A stretch of 47,948 nt of DNA from LH-M37 sp965602855 (GTDB lineage Bacteria; Pseudomonadota; Gammaproteobacteria; SZUA-229). The notes beneath the pieces were generated by a model. It saw only the letters and a list, made by a program, of their open reading frames with translations. It was not told the DNA's origin and did no database searches. The stretch covers positions 1 to 47,948 of the forward strand of contig CBFCZV010000021.1 of assembly GCA_965602855.1 (NCBI GenBank), given 5' to 3'. Below, piece by piece: positions 8,819-17,851 of the stretch; within the stretch, counting starts at the first letter, position 1; every line of letters starts with the position of its first letter. The translations under genes were made by a program, and so were the position numbers.

Positions 8819-9229
8819 ATGAGTTCAAAAAATAATACAAATAAAATAAAAGTCACCACTGAAAACAAATGCAGTTTCTGCACGGACTCAATCTGCTGCA
8901 CCTATGTCACGCACGCTATTGATGCACCCAGATCAAAAGATGATTTTCAACAATTACTGTGGCAGGTTTCACACGACAACATCAGCATCTACAAAGATGA
9001 AGACGGCTGGACTTTACTTGTCAGCGGCAAATGCCAGCACCTACAAATTAATGGCGACTGCGGTATCTATCACACACGCCCCGAAATATGCCGCGAACAC
9101 ACCAATGATTACTGTGAATACGACGCACCTTCAGAAGATGGTTTTGATTTGTATTTTAAAAATTACGAGGACTTACTGGCCTACTGCAAAAAACGTTATA
9201 AAAAATGGGACGACCAGTTTAAAACTTAG
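8819..9229 (+). CDS. YkgJ/UPF0153-type cysteine-cluster protein
   Basis: 136-residue soluble protein with the metal-chelating cysteine pattern of the YkgJ family: CSFCTDSICC near the N-terminus, then GKCQHLQINGDCGIYHTRPE, then CREH and a further Cys. Family members are thought to bind zinc or an iron-sulfur cluster; the function is unknown. It starts 12 bases after gspN, so it may be read with the secretion operon. Its end overlaps the convergent nucleotidase gene by four bases. Confidence 0.8.
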   Translation: MSSKNNTNKIKVTTENKCSFCTDSICCTYVTHAIDAPRSKDDFQQLLWQVSHDNISIYKDEDGWTLLVSGKCQHLQINGDCGIYHTRPEICREHTNDYCEYDAPSEDGFDLYFKNYEDLLAYCKKRYKKWDDQFKT

Positions 9230-9888
9230 CACGGCATTACATCCTTAAAACTATGCACCGCATTATAATGCCGGGTTTCAACTTCATCGGCCTGACTATC
9301 GGGCTGCAGTATCGCTAATAAATATTTAATCCCATAGTGCTCAGCACTTTCCAGTACTTCCAGATTATCATCGATTAAAAGCGTGCTCGATGGTTCAAAG
9401 GGCTCTATCTCGTGTAAGGACTGCCAGAAACCATCGTGCTCTTTTGCTAGACCAATATCATGCGCATTAATCATACGATCAAAATATTCATCTAACCCCG
9501 TTTTTTTCATTTTCAGTGACAGGCTGGCAGGATGCGCATTGGTCACCAGCACAATACGTTTATCTGCAGCTTTCATCGCCTGTAAAAATTCTCTGACCTC
9601 GGGGCGTACTGCAATTTTATGCGAGACTTCGTGCTTCATCTGCTCTATATCCAGCCCCAGTTCTCGCGTCCAGAAATCGACGCAATACCAGTCCAACTTA
9701 CCCTTGGCATCCTTATAACGAGACATCAACACATCATTCGCCTCATCGTGTGTCAACTCATGCTTGTTGGCAAAACAAACGGGGACGTACTCGAGCCAGA
9801 AGTGATTATCAAAATGCAGATCCAGCAGCGTGCCGTCAAGATCCAGAAAGACGGTTTTAATCGCTTGCCAATCCAGATAGTTATTCAT
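9226..9888 (-). CDS. yrfG: HAD-family GMP/IMP nucleotidase, YrfG-like
   Basis: 220 residues. HAD motif I is FLDLDGTLLDLHFDNHFW, motif II VLVTNAHP, and motifs III/IV lie in KEHDGFW and LLIDDNLEVLESA. The DLHFDNHFWLEYVP and LDWYCVDFW segments are the signature of E. coli YrfG, which dephosphorylates purine 5'-nucleotides. GAGG about seven bases upstream supports the ATG at 9888. The gene is divergent from cysQ across 92 bases and convergent with the YkgJ-like gene. Confidence 0.87.
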   Translation of the reverse strand: MNNYLDWQAIKTVFLDLDGTLLDLHFDNHFWLEYVPVCFANKHELTHDEANDVLMSRYKDAKGKLDWYCVDFWTRELGLDIEQMKHEVSHKIAVRPEVREFLQAMKAADKRIVLVTNAHPASLSLKMKKTGLDEYFDRMINAHDIGLAKEHDGFWQSLHEIEPFEPSSTLLIDDNLEVLESAEHYGIKYLLAILQPDSQADEVETRHYNAVHSFKDVMPC

Positions 9889-9980
9889 AAAAAACCTCGT
9901 TATTACAGACAGAAAATCGAGGATATAGTAACATTCTCTCCCCAGAATTTATAAATCTAATAAAAAGTCAGGCCACCATC

Positions 9981-10799
9981 ATGTCAGAACCTCTCAATCT
10001 TGAACACTTGTGCAATCAATGCATAAAAATTGCCCGCGATGCCGGTGAGAAAATACTGGAAATCTATAATAGCGATTACAGCATCGAAGAAAAAGACGAC
10101 AAATCTCCTTTGACTGATGCCGATCTGGCTGCACACAACACCATTGTTAAAGCCTTAACCGCTTTAACCCCTGATATCCCCATCCTTTCCGAAGAATCCG
10201 CCAAGCTGCCTTTTGAAGAGCGCAAGAAGTGGCAGACCTACTGGCTGGTTGATCCGCTAGATGGCACCAAGGAGTTTATAAAACGCAACGGCGAATTCAC
10301 CGTCAATATTGCGCTCATCGATAATCACAAAAGCATAATTGGTGTGATCCATGTGCCCGTGCTAAATATTGATTACTTTGGCTGGAAAGATGGCGGCTCT
10401 TTCAAGATTGAACAGGCGGGTGAAGCTGAGTCCATACAGGTTCGTCAGCAAGCCGCTGATAAGCCCATCGTTGTCGGTAGTCGTTCACACGGCTCTGAGC
10501 AAATGCAGGCCTATATGAAAAATCTGGGTGATTCTGAATTGCTGAGCATGGGCAGCTCACTCAAATTCTGCCTGGTCGCTGAAGGCAAAGCCGATCTGTA
10601 TCCAAGAATAGGCCTGACCTCTGAATGGGATACCGGTGCCGCTCACTGCATCGTTGAGCAAGCCGGTGGGCAGGTCACCAAACTGGATATGAGCCCTCTG
10701 GACTACAACACCAAAGATAGCCTGCTCAATCCCTTCTTCTTCGTTTTTGGAGATAGCAGCAGAGACTGGTCGGCCTATCTTGAGCCAGGTACAGAATAG
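9981..10799 (+). CDS. cysQ: 3'(2'),5'-bisphosphate nucleotidase CysQ
   Basis: 272 residues of the inositol-monophosphatase superfamily. It hydrolyses 3'-phosphoadenosine 5'-phosphate (PAP) formed in sulfate assimilation. Metal-binding motifs are complete: DKSPLTDADLAAH, ILSEES, WLVDPLDGTKEFI (Asp91 and Asp94) and SEWDTGAAHCIVEQAGG. The GTKEF variant after DPLD is typical of CysQ rather than SuhB. Confidence 0.93.
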   Translation: MSEPLNLEHLCNQCIKIARDAGEKILEIYNSDYSIEEKDDKSPLTDADLAAHNTIVKALTALTPDIPILSEESAKLPFEERKKWQTYWLVDPLDGTKEFIKRNGEFTVNIALIDNHKSIIGVIHVPVLNIDYFGWKDGGSFKIEQAGEAESIQVRQQAADKPIVVGSRSHGSEQMQAYMKNLGDSELLSMGSSLKFCLVAEGKADLYPRIGLTSEWDTGAAHCIVEQAGGQVTKLDMSPLDYNTKDSLLNPFFFVFGDSSRDWSAYLEPGTE

Positions 10800-10805
10800 A
10801 ACACC

Positions 10806-10860
10806 TGATCGTAGCAGCAAGCATCAGTCAGTTTTATCAGACTTTTTGCTTCTACGATCA
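10806..10860. terminator. Inverted repeat at the convergent cysQ / membrane-protein junction
   Basis: TGATCGTAG at 10806-10814 pairs with CTACGATCA at 10852-10860. AAGCA at 10819-10823 pairs with TGCTT at 10847-10851, leaving a four-base bulge. A T5 run lies in the 3' half. It begins just after the cysQ stop and runs into the 3' end of the convergent gene, so it could act as a terminator in either direction. The long loop and poor U-tract position weaken the call. Confidence 0.35.
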
Positions 10861-11174
10861 AATGGGATCATCACCCCATTATCATCAACCAGCGGGAACG
10901 CCCTTTCATCACCAAAACGCCGTTCATGATCGGGCAGATTGGCATTATCATCCAGAAAAAGATCCGATTCATCATCACTCAAATTATTATCAGCCTTAAT
11001 ATATTCTACTGGATCAACCATATTCGTATGGCGCATCCACAGCACCACGCTACCTACAGCTATTAATAGCGCCGATGAAAAAAATATCAGGTTCGATTCA
11101 ACAAACAGCGGACATAACAGTCCCAGACTAATATAGAAATATGGCAATAACTGATATATCGACTTTGGCATCAT
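10824..11174 (-). CDS. Small two-helix membrane protein, function unknown
   Basis: 116 residues from the ATG at 11174, which has GGGAGG about nine bases upstream; a longer form from the ATG at 11216 is possible. The N-terminus MMPKSIYQLLPYFYISLGLL is followed by a second hydrophobic helix (FFSSALLIAVGSVVLWM). The cytoplasmic tail is acidic (SDDESDLFLDDNANLPDHERR) and ends in a basic cluster. I do not recognise a named family. It is convergent with cysQ. Confidence 0.6.
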   Translation of the reverse strand: MMPKSIYQLLPYFYISLGLLCPLFVESNLIFFSSALLIAVGSVVLWMRHTNMVDPVEYIKADNNLSDDESDLFLDDNANLPDHERRFGDERAFPLVDDNGVMIPFDRRSKKSDKTD

Positions 11175-11342
11175 GTTTTCCACCCTCCCAATCACTTGCA
11201 CTTCCTCTGCAAGCATCTTCCCTCAAATAAAAATCTTTAAAATCATCATCCTGACGATAAGTTTAATACAAATTCATCCTTTACACCGCCACCAGTTCTA
11301 GGTAAATTCAATCTCGTCTAAGAGTATCTACAAAGGCATACA

Positions 11343-12218
11343 ATGATAATCACCTTTTATGGTGTACGAGGTTCAGCGCCAACGCCTGGACCGACAACGC
11401 TCAAATACGGCGGCAACACTTCGTGTGTACATCTAGCGCTGGATAACGGGCAGGATGTGATACTCGATGCCGGCACGGGCATGAAGAAACTAGGCATTGA
11501 TCTTTCAAACAAAACCACGCCGATCAACATTATTCTGTCACACGTTCATTGGGATCATATTCAAGGTTACCCTTTCTTTAGCCCCATTTTTCAGGCTGAT
11601 CGTCAAATTGATGTATTCACCAGCTCTGACTCAAACGATCATGCTCCCGGCGCATTATTCAGGCAACTGGACGGTACTAATTTCCCAGTAAAACTTGAAG
11701 AGCTACCTTCAAAAAACGCGTGTATTTTTAATAATGTTGAAACCATCCTGAAAGAAAGAGATATTCATATTATAAAAAAACCACTCAATCATCCAGGTGG
11801 CGGCACCGCATACCGAATTGAAGAAAATGGCATGAGCTGTGCCTATGTCACCGACAATGAACTGGAACCACCCTACAAGGTTCATACTACTTATGATGAA
11901 TGGGTAGACTTTTTGCACGGCGTTGATGTATTAATCCACGATGCCCAGTACACCGTAGACGATATGCCACATAAACACGGCTGGGGACACTCCCTAATTT
12001 CACAGGTCAGGCAACTGGCCATTGATGCCAAAGTCGGCACACTGGTTATGTTTCATCATGATCCAGATCGTACTGATGCCGAGCTGGATGAAATACAGAT
12101 AGAAAATAATGCAAAGTTTAAAAACAAATCCAGCAATAGCATCTGTGCGGCCGAAGGCATGCAAATCAAACTTTCCAGACCCATAGTCGGTAGCGAAACA
12201 AAAGTTGAAGTTCTTTAG
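11343..12218 (+). CDS. MBL-fold metallo-hydrolase
   Basis: 291 residues. The metallo-beta-lactamase zinc motif is SHVHWDHIQG (His67, His69, Asp71, His72). Further ligands probably lie in the DNELEP and FHHDPDRTDAELDEI regions. The opening MIITFYGVRGSAPTPGP is characteristic of a phosphodiesterase/RNase Z-like branch often annotated as cyclic-nucleotide phosphodiesterase-like. The substrate cannot be assigned. galE follows after 13 bases and may be cotranscribed. Confidence 0.82.
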   Translation: MIITFYGVRGSAPTPGPTTLKYGGNTSCVHLALDNGQDVILDAGTGMKKLGIDLSNKTTPINIILSHVHWDHIQGYPFFSPIFQADRQIDVFTSSDSNDHAPGALFRQLDGTNFPVKLEELPSKNACIFNNVETILKERDIHIIKKPLNHPGGGTAYRIEENGMSCAYVTDNELEPPYKVHTTYDEWVDFLHGVDVLIHDAQYTVDDMPHKHGWGHSLISQVRQLAIDAKVGTLVMFHHDPDRTDAELDEIQIENNAKFKNKSSNSICAAEGMQIKLSRPIVGSETKVEVL

Positions 12219-12231
12219 CGGTACTTAAAAC

Positions 12232-13206
12232 ATGAAAATTCTTATAGTGGGTGGCGCCGGTTACATCGGCTCACACATGGTTAAACAACTCGCCCAATCA
12301 AATCATGAAGTTGTCACACTGGACAACCTGAGCTGTGGCTATAAAGACGCGGTTAAATACGGCGAACTGTTCGTTGGTGATCTTGGCGATAAAAACACAC
12401 TCGACGAGTTATTCACTCAACACCAGTTTGATGCTGTGATGCACTTCGCCGCCTTCATCGAAGTTGGCGAATCAGTGATCAATCCTGCCAAGTATTATCA
12501 CAACAATGTCTCCAACACTCATGTGTTACTCGATGCCATGGTAAGACATGATATTGAACATTTTATTTTTTCATCCACCGCTGCCATCTTTGGTGAACCC
12601 CAATACACACCCATAGATGAAGTACATCCGCAGCATCCTATTAATCCATACGGTCGCACCAAATTAATGGTTGAACATATGCTGGAAGATTATGATGAAG
12701 CTTACGGCTTAAAATCAAGCTGCATGCGTTACTTCAATGCCGCTGGCGCGGATCCCGATGGTGAACTGGGCGAACGTCATAATCCAGAATCGCATCTCGT
12801 ACCATTGATACTACAAGCCGCTTCTGGACGACGAGAAAATATCAAAATATTTGGACAGGACTACCCCACTGATGATGGCACCTGTGTCCGCGACTATGTT
12901 CATATTAATGATTTATGTGAAGCACATTCACTAGCGTTAGCAAGAATGCAAAAAACAGGAAATAGCGCACGCTACAATCTGGGCAACGGCAAAGGTTTTT
13001 CTGTGCAACAGGTTATCGATGCCGCCAAAAAGGTTTCAGGAAAAGACTTTAAAGTAGTCACCACAGATCGACGCGCTGGCGATCCAGCCGTTCTGGTCGC
13101 TGATTCAGCACTAGCCAGAAAAGAGCTCAACTGGCAGCCTAAATTTGCTCAGCTGGAAACAATCATTGAAACAGCGTGGCAGTGGGAAGCAAATTTCTTT
13201 GGCTAG
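12232..13206 (+). CDS. galE: UDP-glucose 4-epimerase GalE
   Basis: 324 residues of the extended short-chain dehydrogenase family. It interconverts UDP-glucose and UDP-galactose for lipopolysaccharide or exopolysaccharide synthesis. The NAD-binding motif GGAGYIGSH is at the N-terminus. The catalytic SST and YGRTK (Tyr-x-x-x-Lys) motifs, MRYFNAAGADPDG and the C-terminal RRAGDPAVLVADS all fit GalE. It follows the MBL-fold gene by 13 bases. Confidence 0.94.
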   Translation: MKILIVGGAGYIGSHMVKQLAQSNHEVVTLDNLSCGYKDAVKYGELFVGDLGDKNTLDELFTQHQFDAVMHFAAFIEVGESVINPAKYYHNNVSNTHVLLDAMVRHDIEHFIFSSTAAIFGEPQYTPIDEVHPQHPINPYGRTKLMVEHMLEDYDEAYGLKSSCMRYFNAAGADPDGELGERHNPESHLVPLILQAASGRRENIKIFGQDYPTDDGTCVRDYVHINDLCEAHSLALARMQKTGNSARYNLGNGKGFSVQQVIDAAKKVSGKDFKVVTTDRRAGDPAVLVADSALARKELNWQPKFAQLETIIETAWQWEANFFG

Positions 13207-13278
13207 CAATTCAAAAATAAACTGTAAATTTTTAACGTTCTATTTTTGATGGTAACAAAAGATAGCCTTCGACAAATT

Positions 13279-15369
13279 TTATTTAGGCCCGTCAACTGGA
13301 TTCAAAAGCTCAAGCGGAGCTGACCACACTTTTTCATTATGAATATAATAGGCACCTACATCGCTCAACACTGAACGATCATCATAACCTGAACCATAGA
13401 AATAACTCTCTCCATCACTGACCTCAGCTAAGAGCTTGCCTGTCTCTGATAATTGCGGATTGATTGCATTAGTATCTAACTCATATAAATAAAGCCCGGT
13501 ATGAGTCCAGTTGTACCATTCCCACGGCTCGCCACCATAGTAACTTGAAACTGTATCGTGCATATCTATCGGTACTGCAATGCGCGTTGGCCTGCTTGCT
13601 CCATCGCCGGGCAGTATGGTGAACGCATGGTGGTTTTGAAGTACTGCTGATTCGCTACCACGATTACCTATAATCATGCTGTTGAGTTCAACGGGGCTGG
13701 ACCAGTCACTAACATCAAACAGGCTCAGTTTAACCCCCTGATACCATGCGCCTGTTGCTTCATCACCGCCAGTGGTATCTGGTACTGCATCTTTACCAAC
13801 ACCAAGCAACATGCCATTGGGCAATGGATGCAAGTAATCGGAATAGCCATCGATTTGTAACTCACCGGCAATAAAAGGGTCAGCAGGATCATTCAGATCA
13901 ATCACGTAAAGCGGGTCAGTCACTCGGAAGGTAACCAGATAAGCGACACCATCTATAATGCGCACTGAGTACAGTTTTTCTCCCGGCTTACCAATCTTTT
14001 CAGGACGGCTGCTGTTCGGTAATGTATTTATTGTGGCAAAGCCGTTTTGTGGATCATCTTTGATGATCGTTAGCTTTGTGGTCTCCACGCTATCCCATGT
14101 GCCTTCCAGTGATGTGACAACAACAAGATGTTCACCCTGCTCACCCATACGGAACGATTTTTTATCCTGATCCCAGCCAAGATGGCCTTCAACCTGTTCA
14201 CTACCCTGATAGGTTGCGGTTGCACCATGGAGAAGAAATTTGTGAACATCTGTCTGGTAGCCGTTGTCGTATGCAAGCATCCCGTCTATACCGGTGCTGT
14301 AATTATATTGTGATGTGGCAAGATAAGCGGCCTGTTGACTGATGAAGATTGTCTCAGTAGCACCAATAAAGCAGCGGCTATTTTCAGTAGCTGATGTATT
14401 GAGATCAAGCACCGTCAATGTAATCAAATCAGCGTAGAGATTTGTGCTGTCACTCGCTTCCGTTATATAACAGTCGCGAGCTGCAAGTAGTTCTTCATTA
14501 ACACCATTATCATAACGGACATTGGGCATCAGATCGGCCAGTACCGTACTGCTCAATATCTGCTCATTATTCTCTATTGTCTGCGCATCGTAAGGATAAG
14601 CGACATATCCCGGAAGAGCTGGAGAATAACGAGTGACTAGATATAGAAGATTGTCGATGCGTCGGCTGGACACTACATTGCCATCTATTTCTACCCTTCT
14701 TTCAACAACCGGTGTAGCAGGGTCAGTAACATCAATAATTTGAATCAGAGTCGTGCCTTCCTGCCAACCACCATAGGCAAACCAGTTTCCATTGCTACTA
14801 CTTGAAACAGCAATCAGTTTTTCAGCTACACCCTGTTGATCATTCTGAAGGTAAAACCCCGTGAGTGGTGGGTCATCAACCACACCAATTTCCAGCTCGC
14901 TTACTACTTCGGTAGCAACCGGAGCAGCTAGCATCTTCAGGATACGAATCTTATTTGGTGTGCTTACAAGTTCGGGAAAAGGCATGACAGCAGCAGAAAC
15001 TGTTCCACCATCAACGGGAATTGTGTAGTCATAGGCTGCGTTGGCTGGGACACCAATAAATAGATGGCTATTATCATTCTTGATCAGATCGGCTTCATCG
15101 ACTCCGCTAACTTGAAGGTTAGTGGTAGATGACAGACCACTACCAGAATCGGCAGCAAGCGTATCGCTCTGAGCACTAGCTGGCCCCGCTGTAACCCATG
15201 GCGAGATATACGGTACACTACCATTATTACGAATCGCACCCTTAAGCAGTTCAAGTAATTTTGCTTCGCTTTCTACCGAAACCAGCGTTTCGGCTGATGC
15301 CTTCTGTTCATCATTACTGCAACCCAGTAACAGTAATGCCAATAAACTGACAGCAATTCCTCTAATCAT
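13279..15369 (-). CDS. Beta-propeller domain lipoprotein
   Basis: 696 residues. The signal peptide ends in a lipobox, LLALLLLGC, so it is a probable outer- or inner-membrane lipoprotein. After a short linker comes the QVSGVDEADLIKNDNSHLFI motif that marks the secreted C-terminal beta-propeller family (PF09826-type). Repeated blades follow, for example LLYLVTRYSP, GEHLVVVTSLEGTW and VAYLVTFRVTDPLYVIDLND. Family members are unstudied. The C-terminus (LLNPVDGPK) is not a GlyGly-CTERM, so it is not a rhombosortase target. Confidence 0.85.
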   Translation of the reverse strand: MIRGIAVSLLALLLLGCSNDEQKASAETLVSVESEAKLLELLKGAIRNNGSVPYISPWVTAGPASAQSDTLAADSGSGLSSTTNLQVSGVDEADLIKNDNSHLFIGVPANAAYDYTIPVDGGTVSAAVMPFPELVSTPNKIRILKMLAAPVATEVVSELEIGVVDDPPLTGFYLQNDQQGVAEKLIAVSSSSNGNWFAYGGWQEGTTLIQIIDVTDPATPVVERRVEIDGNVVSSRRIDNLLYLVTRYSPALPGYVAYPYDAQTIENNEQILSSTVLADLMPNVRYDNGVNEELLAARDCYITEASDSTNLYADLITLTVLDLNTSATENSRCFIGATETIFISQQAAYLATSQYNYSTGIDGMLAYDNGYQTDVHKFLLHGATATYQGSEQVEGHLGWDQDKKSFRMGEQGEHLVVVTSLEGTWDSVETTKLTIIKDDPQNGFATINTLPNSSRPEKIGKPGEKLYSVRIIDGVAYLVTFRVTDPLYVIDLNDPADPFIAGELQIDGYSDYLHPLPNGMLLGVGKDAVPDTTGGDEATGAWYQGVKLSLFDVSDWSSPVELNSMIIGNRGSESAVLQNHHAFTILPGDGASRPTRIAVPIDMHDTVSSYYGGEPWEWYNWTHTGLYLYELDTNAINPQLSETGKLLAEVSDGESYFYGSGYDDRSVLSDVGAYYIHNEKVWSAPLELLNPVDGPK

Positions 15370-15429
15370 CTCTTATTCCCTCATGTAAGCGCTCTACACT
15401 ACATGTATCGAAATTTAATTTCTATAGCA

Positions 15430-16095
15430 TTACTTAAGCTTATTTCTTTGCAGCTTCCGCTGTTTTGCCGCACTTTCTACTTTAATTTTTAAGTTTCGTA
15501 ACATCCTATACGGTAATTCCTGTTGTATCTTATTAATAATCCAGTCCGGCAACCAGCCTTTGGGGTCAGCATAAAAAATCAGCTCTGCTTTTGTTGAACT
15601 TTCCCTTAACGACGTCAGTGTATATTGACTTTCGATCATATCGGCTCTTACCGCACCGTCTTGCTCTGGCATCAAATCACTTTCTTCTACATTCATAACA
15701 AAAATAATTTTTTCATCATCCTTATGTAACAATCGTTGACGATAAACAAAATCCCTGTCAGAGGCAGGCCAGGGTGCAGAAAAAAGACTGTGCTCTAATT
15801 TTTCGGTGGCTGAATATTCTTTTAGTATGCGCACCTCTGAAAGATAAGGCACCCATTTTTTTCTATATGAAAGTTCATCCAGAAATAATTGAATCTCCTC
15901 CATGTTCGCATCAATAACAACCTGAGTTTTGACCTTGATTATGTCAGAACCATCAACTTCCTGACTATATACAACAACACCTTTTTCTTCCCTTATTTTC
16001 TGCCATTGATATTCTGGCGCCTCTAAAGCAACCTCTGAATGAGCTATGCATATGTTTAGCATTAACACTACGATAACAATAAATACATTTTTCAT
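15430..16095 (-). CDS. START-domain protein, exported
   Basis: 221 residues from the ATG at 16095. The frame extends to a TTG at 16125, but starting at MKNVFIVIVVLMLNICIAHS gives a normal signal peptide. The mature part resembles START lipid-binding proteins: the segments WQKIREEKGVVVYSQEV, RKKWVPYLSEVRIL, APWPASDRDFVYRQRL and FYADPKGWLPDWIINKIQ are typical. It follows the triheme cytochrome gene by 33 bases on the same strand and is probably cotranscribed. The ligand is unknown. Confidence 0.75.
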   Translation of the reverse strand: MKNVFIVIVVLMLNICIAHSEVALEAPEYQWQKIREEKGVVVYSQEVDGSDIIKVKTQVVIDANMEEIQLFLDELSYRKKWVPYLSEVRILKEYSATEKLEHSLFSAPWPASDRDFVYRQRLLHKDDEKIIFVMNVEESDLMPEQDGAVRADMIESQYTLTSLRESSTKAELIFYADPKGWLPDWIINKIQQELPYRMLRNLKIKVESAAKQRKLQRNKLK

Positions 16096-16128
16096 ACTTT
16101 CAAGCCTTCCCGCTACCTTGACCAAGCA

Positions 16129-16974
16129 TTATTCATCGGGCAACAAGGCATTGCGCAAATCATAAACAATACGATGAGTATTGTGACAACGCGCACATAC
16201 GGTTACACCAAGCTCACCCATGAGTTTCTGGCTATCTTTAACTCGACCGTCACTGATATTTTTCTGGAGCGATTCAAGACGTTGTTGAGTGGCTTTGCCC
16301 AATATACGCTCACGCGGATACTCATCGTCCTTATGACAACTGGCACAGCTATCACCCAGACTCTGTAATTGACTGGCGAGATTCCGACTGGCAGTTAGTG
16401 CTCGATCATTATGACCATCGTCCAATGCAATCAGAATTCGATTTACCGATTCAGACAGTTCTTCCATACCATCATCAAAACCCTGTTCAGTATTATTAGC
16501 ATCTTTGACCTTGATATCATCATAATGCGGTGAACGATACATGGCGGTGACTAATGGCTGGTAAGTGCTATGACAATCATCACAGGTACGCTGAATCATC
16601 TCCAGTGTTTTGGCAACGCGAGGCATATCACCCTTTTCTGCAAACATTTTAAGCTCGGGTAACAATCGGGGTTTGATCTCATCTTCCCACTCGGGCACCA
16701 TCTCGGCAATCTTGTCGTAATGCTCTTCTAGGCGGCTTATCCATTTTTCCATACCCGGCTTATCATTCTGTTTGGCGTATTCATCAACGGCCTGCATTTC
16801 ACGGCGCAGTTTAAACATGGTGTGCAACCACACCTGTCGCTTGTTGGCGGGTTTGTACCACTTTTCAAGTGAAGCAGGTGGCGCATCAATACTAATCGAA
16901 TTGCCTGCATAGGCTGGAGCAATATCAATACCGGTGGTAAGGAAAAGAAGCAAGAAAACAGAGATGAATTTCAT
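16129..16974 (-). CDS. Periplasmic triheme c-type cytochrome
   Basis: 281 residues with a signal peptide (MKFISVFLLLFLTTGIDIAP...AYA). Three CxxCH haem-attachment sites lie at residues 131-135 (CDDCH), 210-214 (CASCH) and 260-264 (CARCH). Each follows a helical segment, suggesting repeated cytochrome c'-like helical modules. I do not recognise a named family. It is divergent from the hemerythrin operon across 158 bases and upstream of the START-domain gene. A redox role is inferred; its partners are unknown. Confidence 0.8.
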   Translation of the reverse strand: MKFISVFLLLFLTTGIDIAPAYAGNSISIDAPPASLEKWYKPANKRQVWLHTMFKLRREMQAVDEYAKQNDKPGMEKWISRLEEHYDKIAEMVPEWEDEIKPRLLPELKMFAEKGDMPRVAKTLEMIQRTCDDCHSTYQPLVTAMYRSPHYDDIKVKDANNTEQGFDDGMEELSESVNRILIALDDGHNDRALTASRNLASQLQSLGDSCASCHKDDEYPRERILGKATQQRLESLQKNISDGRVKDSQKLMGELGVTVCARCHNTHRIVYDLRNALLPDE

Positions 16975-17060
16975 TTTTTAAATCCTATAAAATATTCTGC
17001 GTATTATAGGCTATTCCCCAGTCACTGGAAAAAACGATACTAACTCCACCTGCTTTTCTT

Positions 17061-17074
17061 CTGACGTAGATCAT
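17061..17074. promoter_or_regulatory. Candidate FNR/DNR-type site between cytochrome and hemerythrin genes
   Basis: CTGACGTAGATCAT matches the CRP/FNR-family pattern TTGAT-N4-ATCAA at seven of ten positions. It lies in the divergent gap, centred about 65 bases before the hemerythrin start. Position and gene content fit oxygen- or NO-responsive control, but the match is imperfect and no -10 box has been assigned. Confidence 0.3.
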
Positions 17075-17132
17075 CAGTTATGTCATCATAGACGGTTATT
17101 ATTCCGCGACAAAAATATCGAGGTGTACTGGA

Positions 17133-17573
17133 ATGAATATTAGAGATTTTATGGCGCAGGATCACAAAGACTGTGATCTACTTTTTGCCAATGCCGAGAA
17201 CGCTGCATCAAAACAAGACTGGGATAGCGCGACACAGGCATTTAATGACTTTGTCCAGGCCATGGAACGACACCTTGGCATTGAGGAAAACGAACTTTTC
17301 CCTGCATTTGAAGAGGCCACCGGCATGACCATGGGGCCAACCGAGATGATGCGCAGCGAACACGACCAGATGCGCGTGCTTTTCGCCGAGATGCGTGAAG
17401 CCGTCGAAACTCATCACGCTGACGATTATCTGGGCGTTTCAGAAACACTGCTAATACTGATGCAACAACACAATATGAAAGAAGAGCAAATTCTATATAA
17501 CATGATGGATCAGCATCTATCAGATGACAGCATTCATCTGCAGCAAAAATTTCAGGACTGGGAAAAGCGCTGA
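17133..17573 (+). CDS. Hemerythrin-like domain protein
   Basis: 146-residue all-helical protein with the di-iron ligand pattern of bacterial hemerythrins: His11 (DHKDC), His47/Glu51 (RHLGIEENE), His77 (SEHDQM) and His113/Glu117 (QHNMKEEQ), with His128 a further candidate. Such proteins bind O2 or NO or help repair damaged iron centres. GAGGTG about seven bases upstream supports the start. It overlaps the DUF2249 gene by one base (TGATG). Confidence 0.88.
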   Translation: MNIRDFMAQDHKDCDLLFANAENAASKQDWDSATQAFNDFVQAMERHLGIEENELFPAFEEATGMTMGPTEMMRSEHDQMRVLFAEMREAVETHHADDYLGVSETLLILMQQHNMKEEQILYNMMDQHLSDDSIHLQQKFQDWEKR

Positions 17574-17845
17574 TGCCCAATGAGGTTTTACTGAATGTCA
17601 GTGAGCTGCCCCCGCCGGAACCTCTCACCCTGACACTCGAAGCCGCTGAGCAACTAAAACCCGGTCAATACCTGCGCATGTTGCACCGCCGTGAACCCTG
17701 CATGCTTTTTGGTAACCTCGACGATAATCATTTCAAATATTTCCAGCGCGAAGGCACAAACACGGCTGTTGAGGTATTCATCTGGGCTGAAGATGATAAT
17801 GAAGCAGCATCCGCTGTACAGGCGATAATAGATACAACAAGCTAG
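17573..17845 (+). CDS. DUF2249 domain protein
   Basis: 90 residues matching the DUF2249 pattern: LNVSELPPPEPLTLTLEAAE, a GQYLRMLHRREPCMLF core and a C-terminal EVFIWAED strand. The fold is TusA-like. DUF2249 genes commonly sit beside hemerythrin, NnrS and denitrification genes, as here. The biochemical role is unknown. It overlaps the hemerythrin gene and is six bases from the membrane protein gene. Confidence 0.8.
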   Translation: MPNEVLLNVSELPPPEPLTLTLEAAEQLKPGQYLRMLHRREPCMLFGNLDDNHFKYFQREGTNTAVEVFIWAEDDNEAASAVQAIIDTTS

Positions 17846-17851
17846 ACCTTC

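Noticed and set aside
13279..15369. Beta-propeller lipoprotein as a rhombosortase substrate
   Set aside because: Its C-terminus lacks a GlyGly motif, hydrophobic helix and basic tail.
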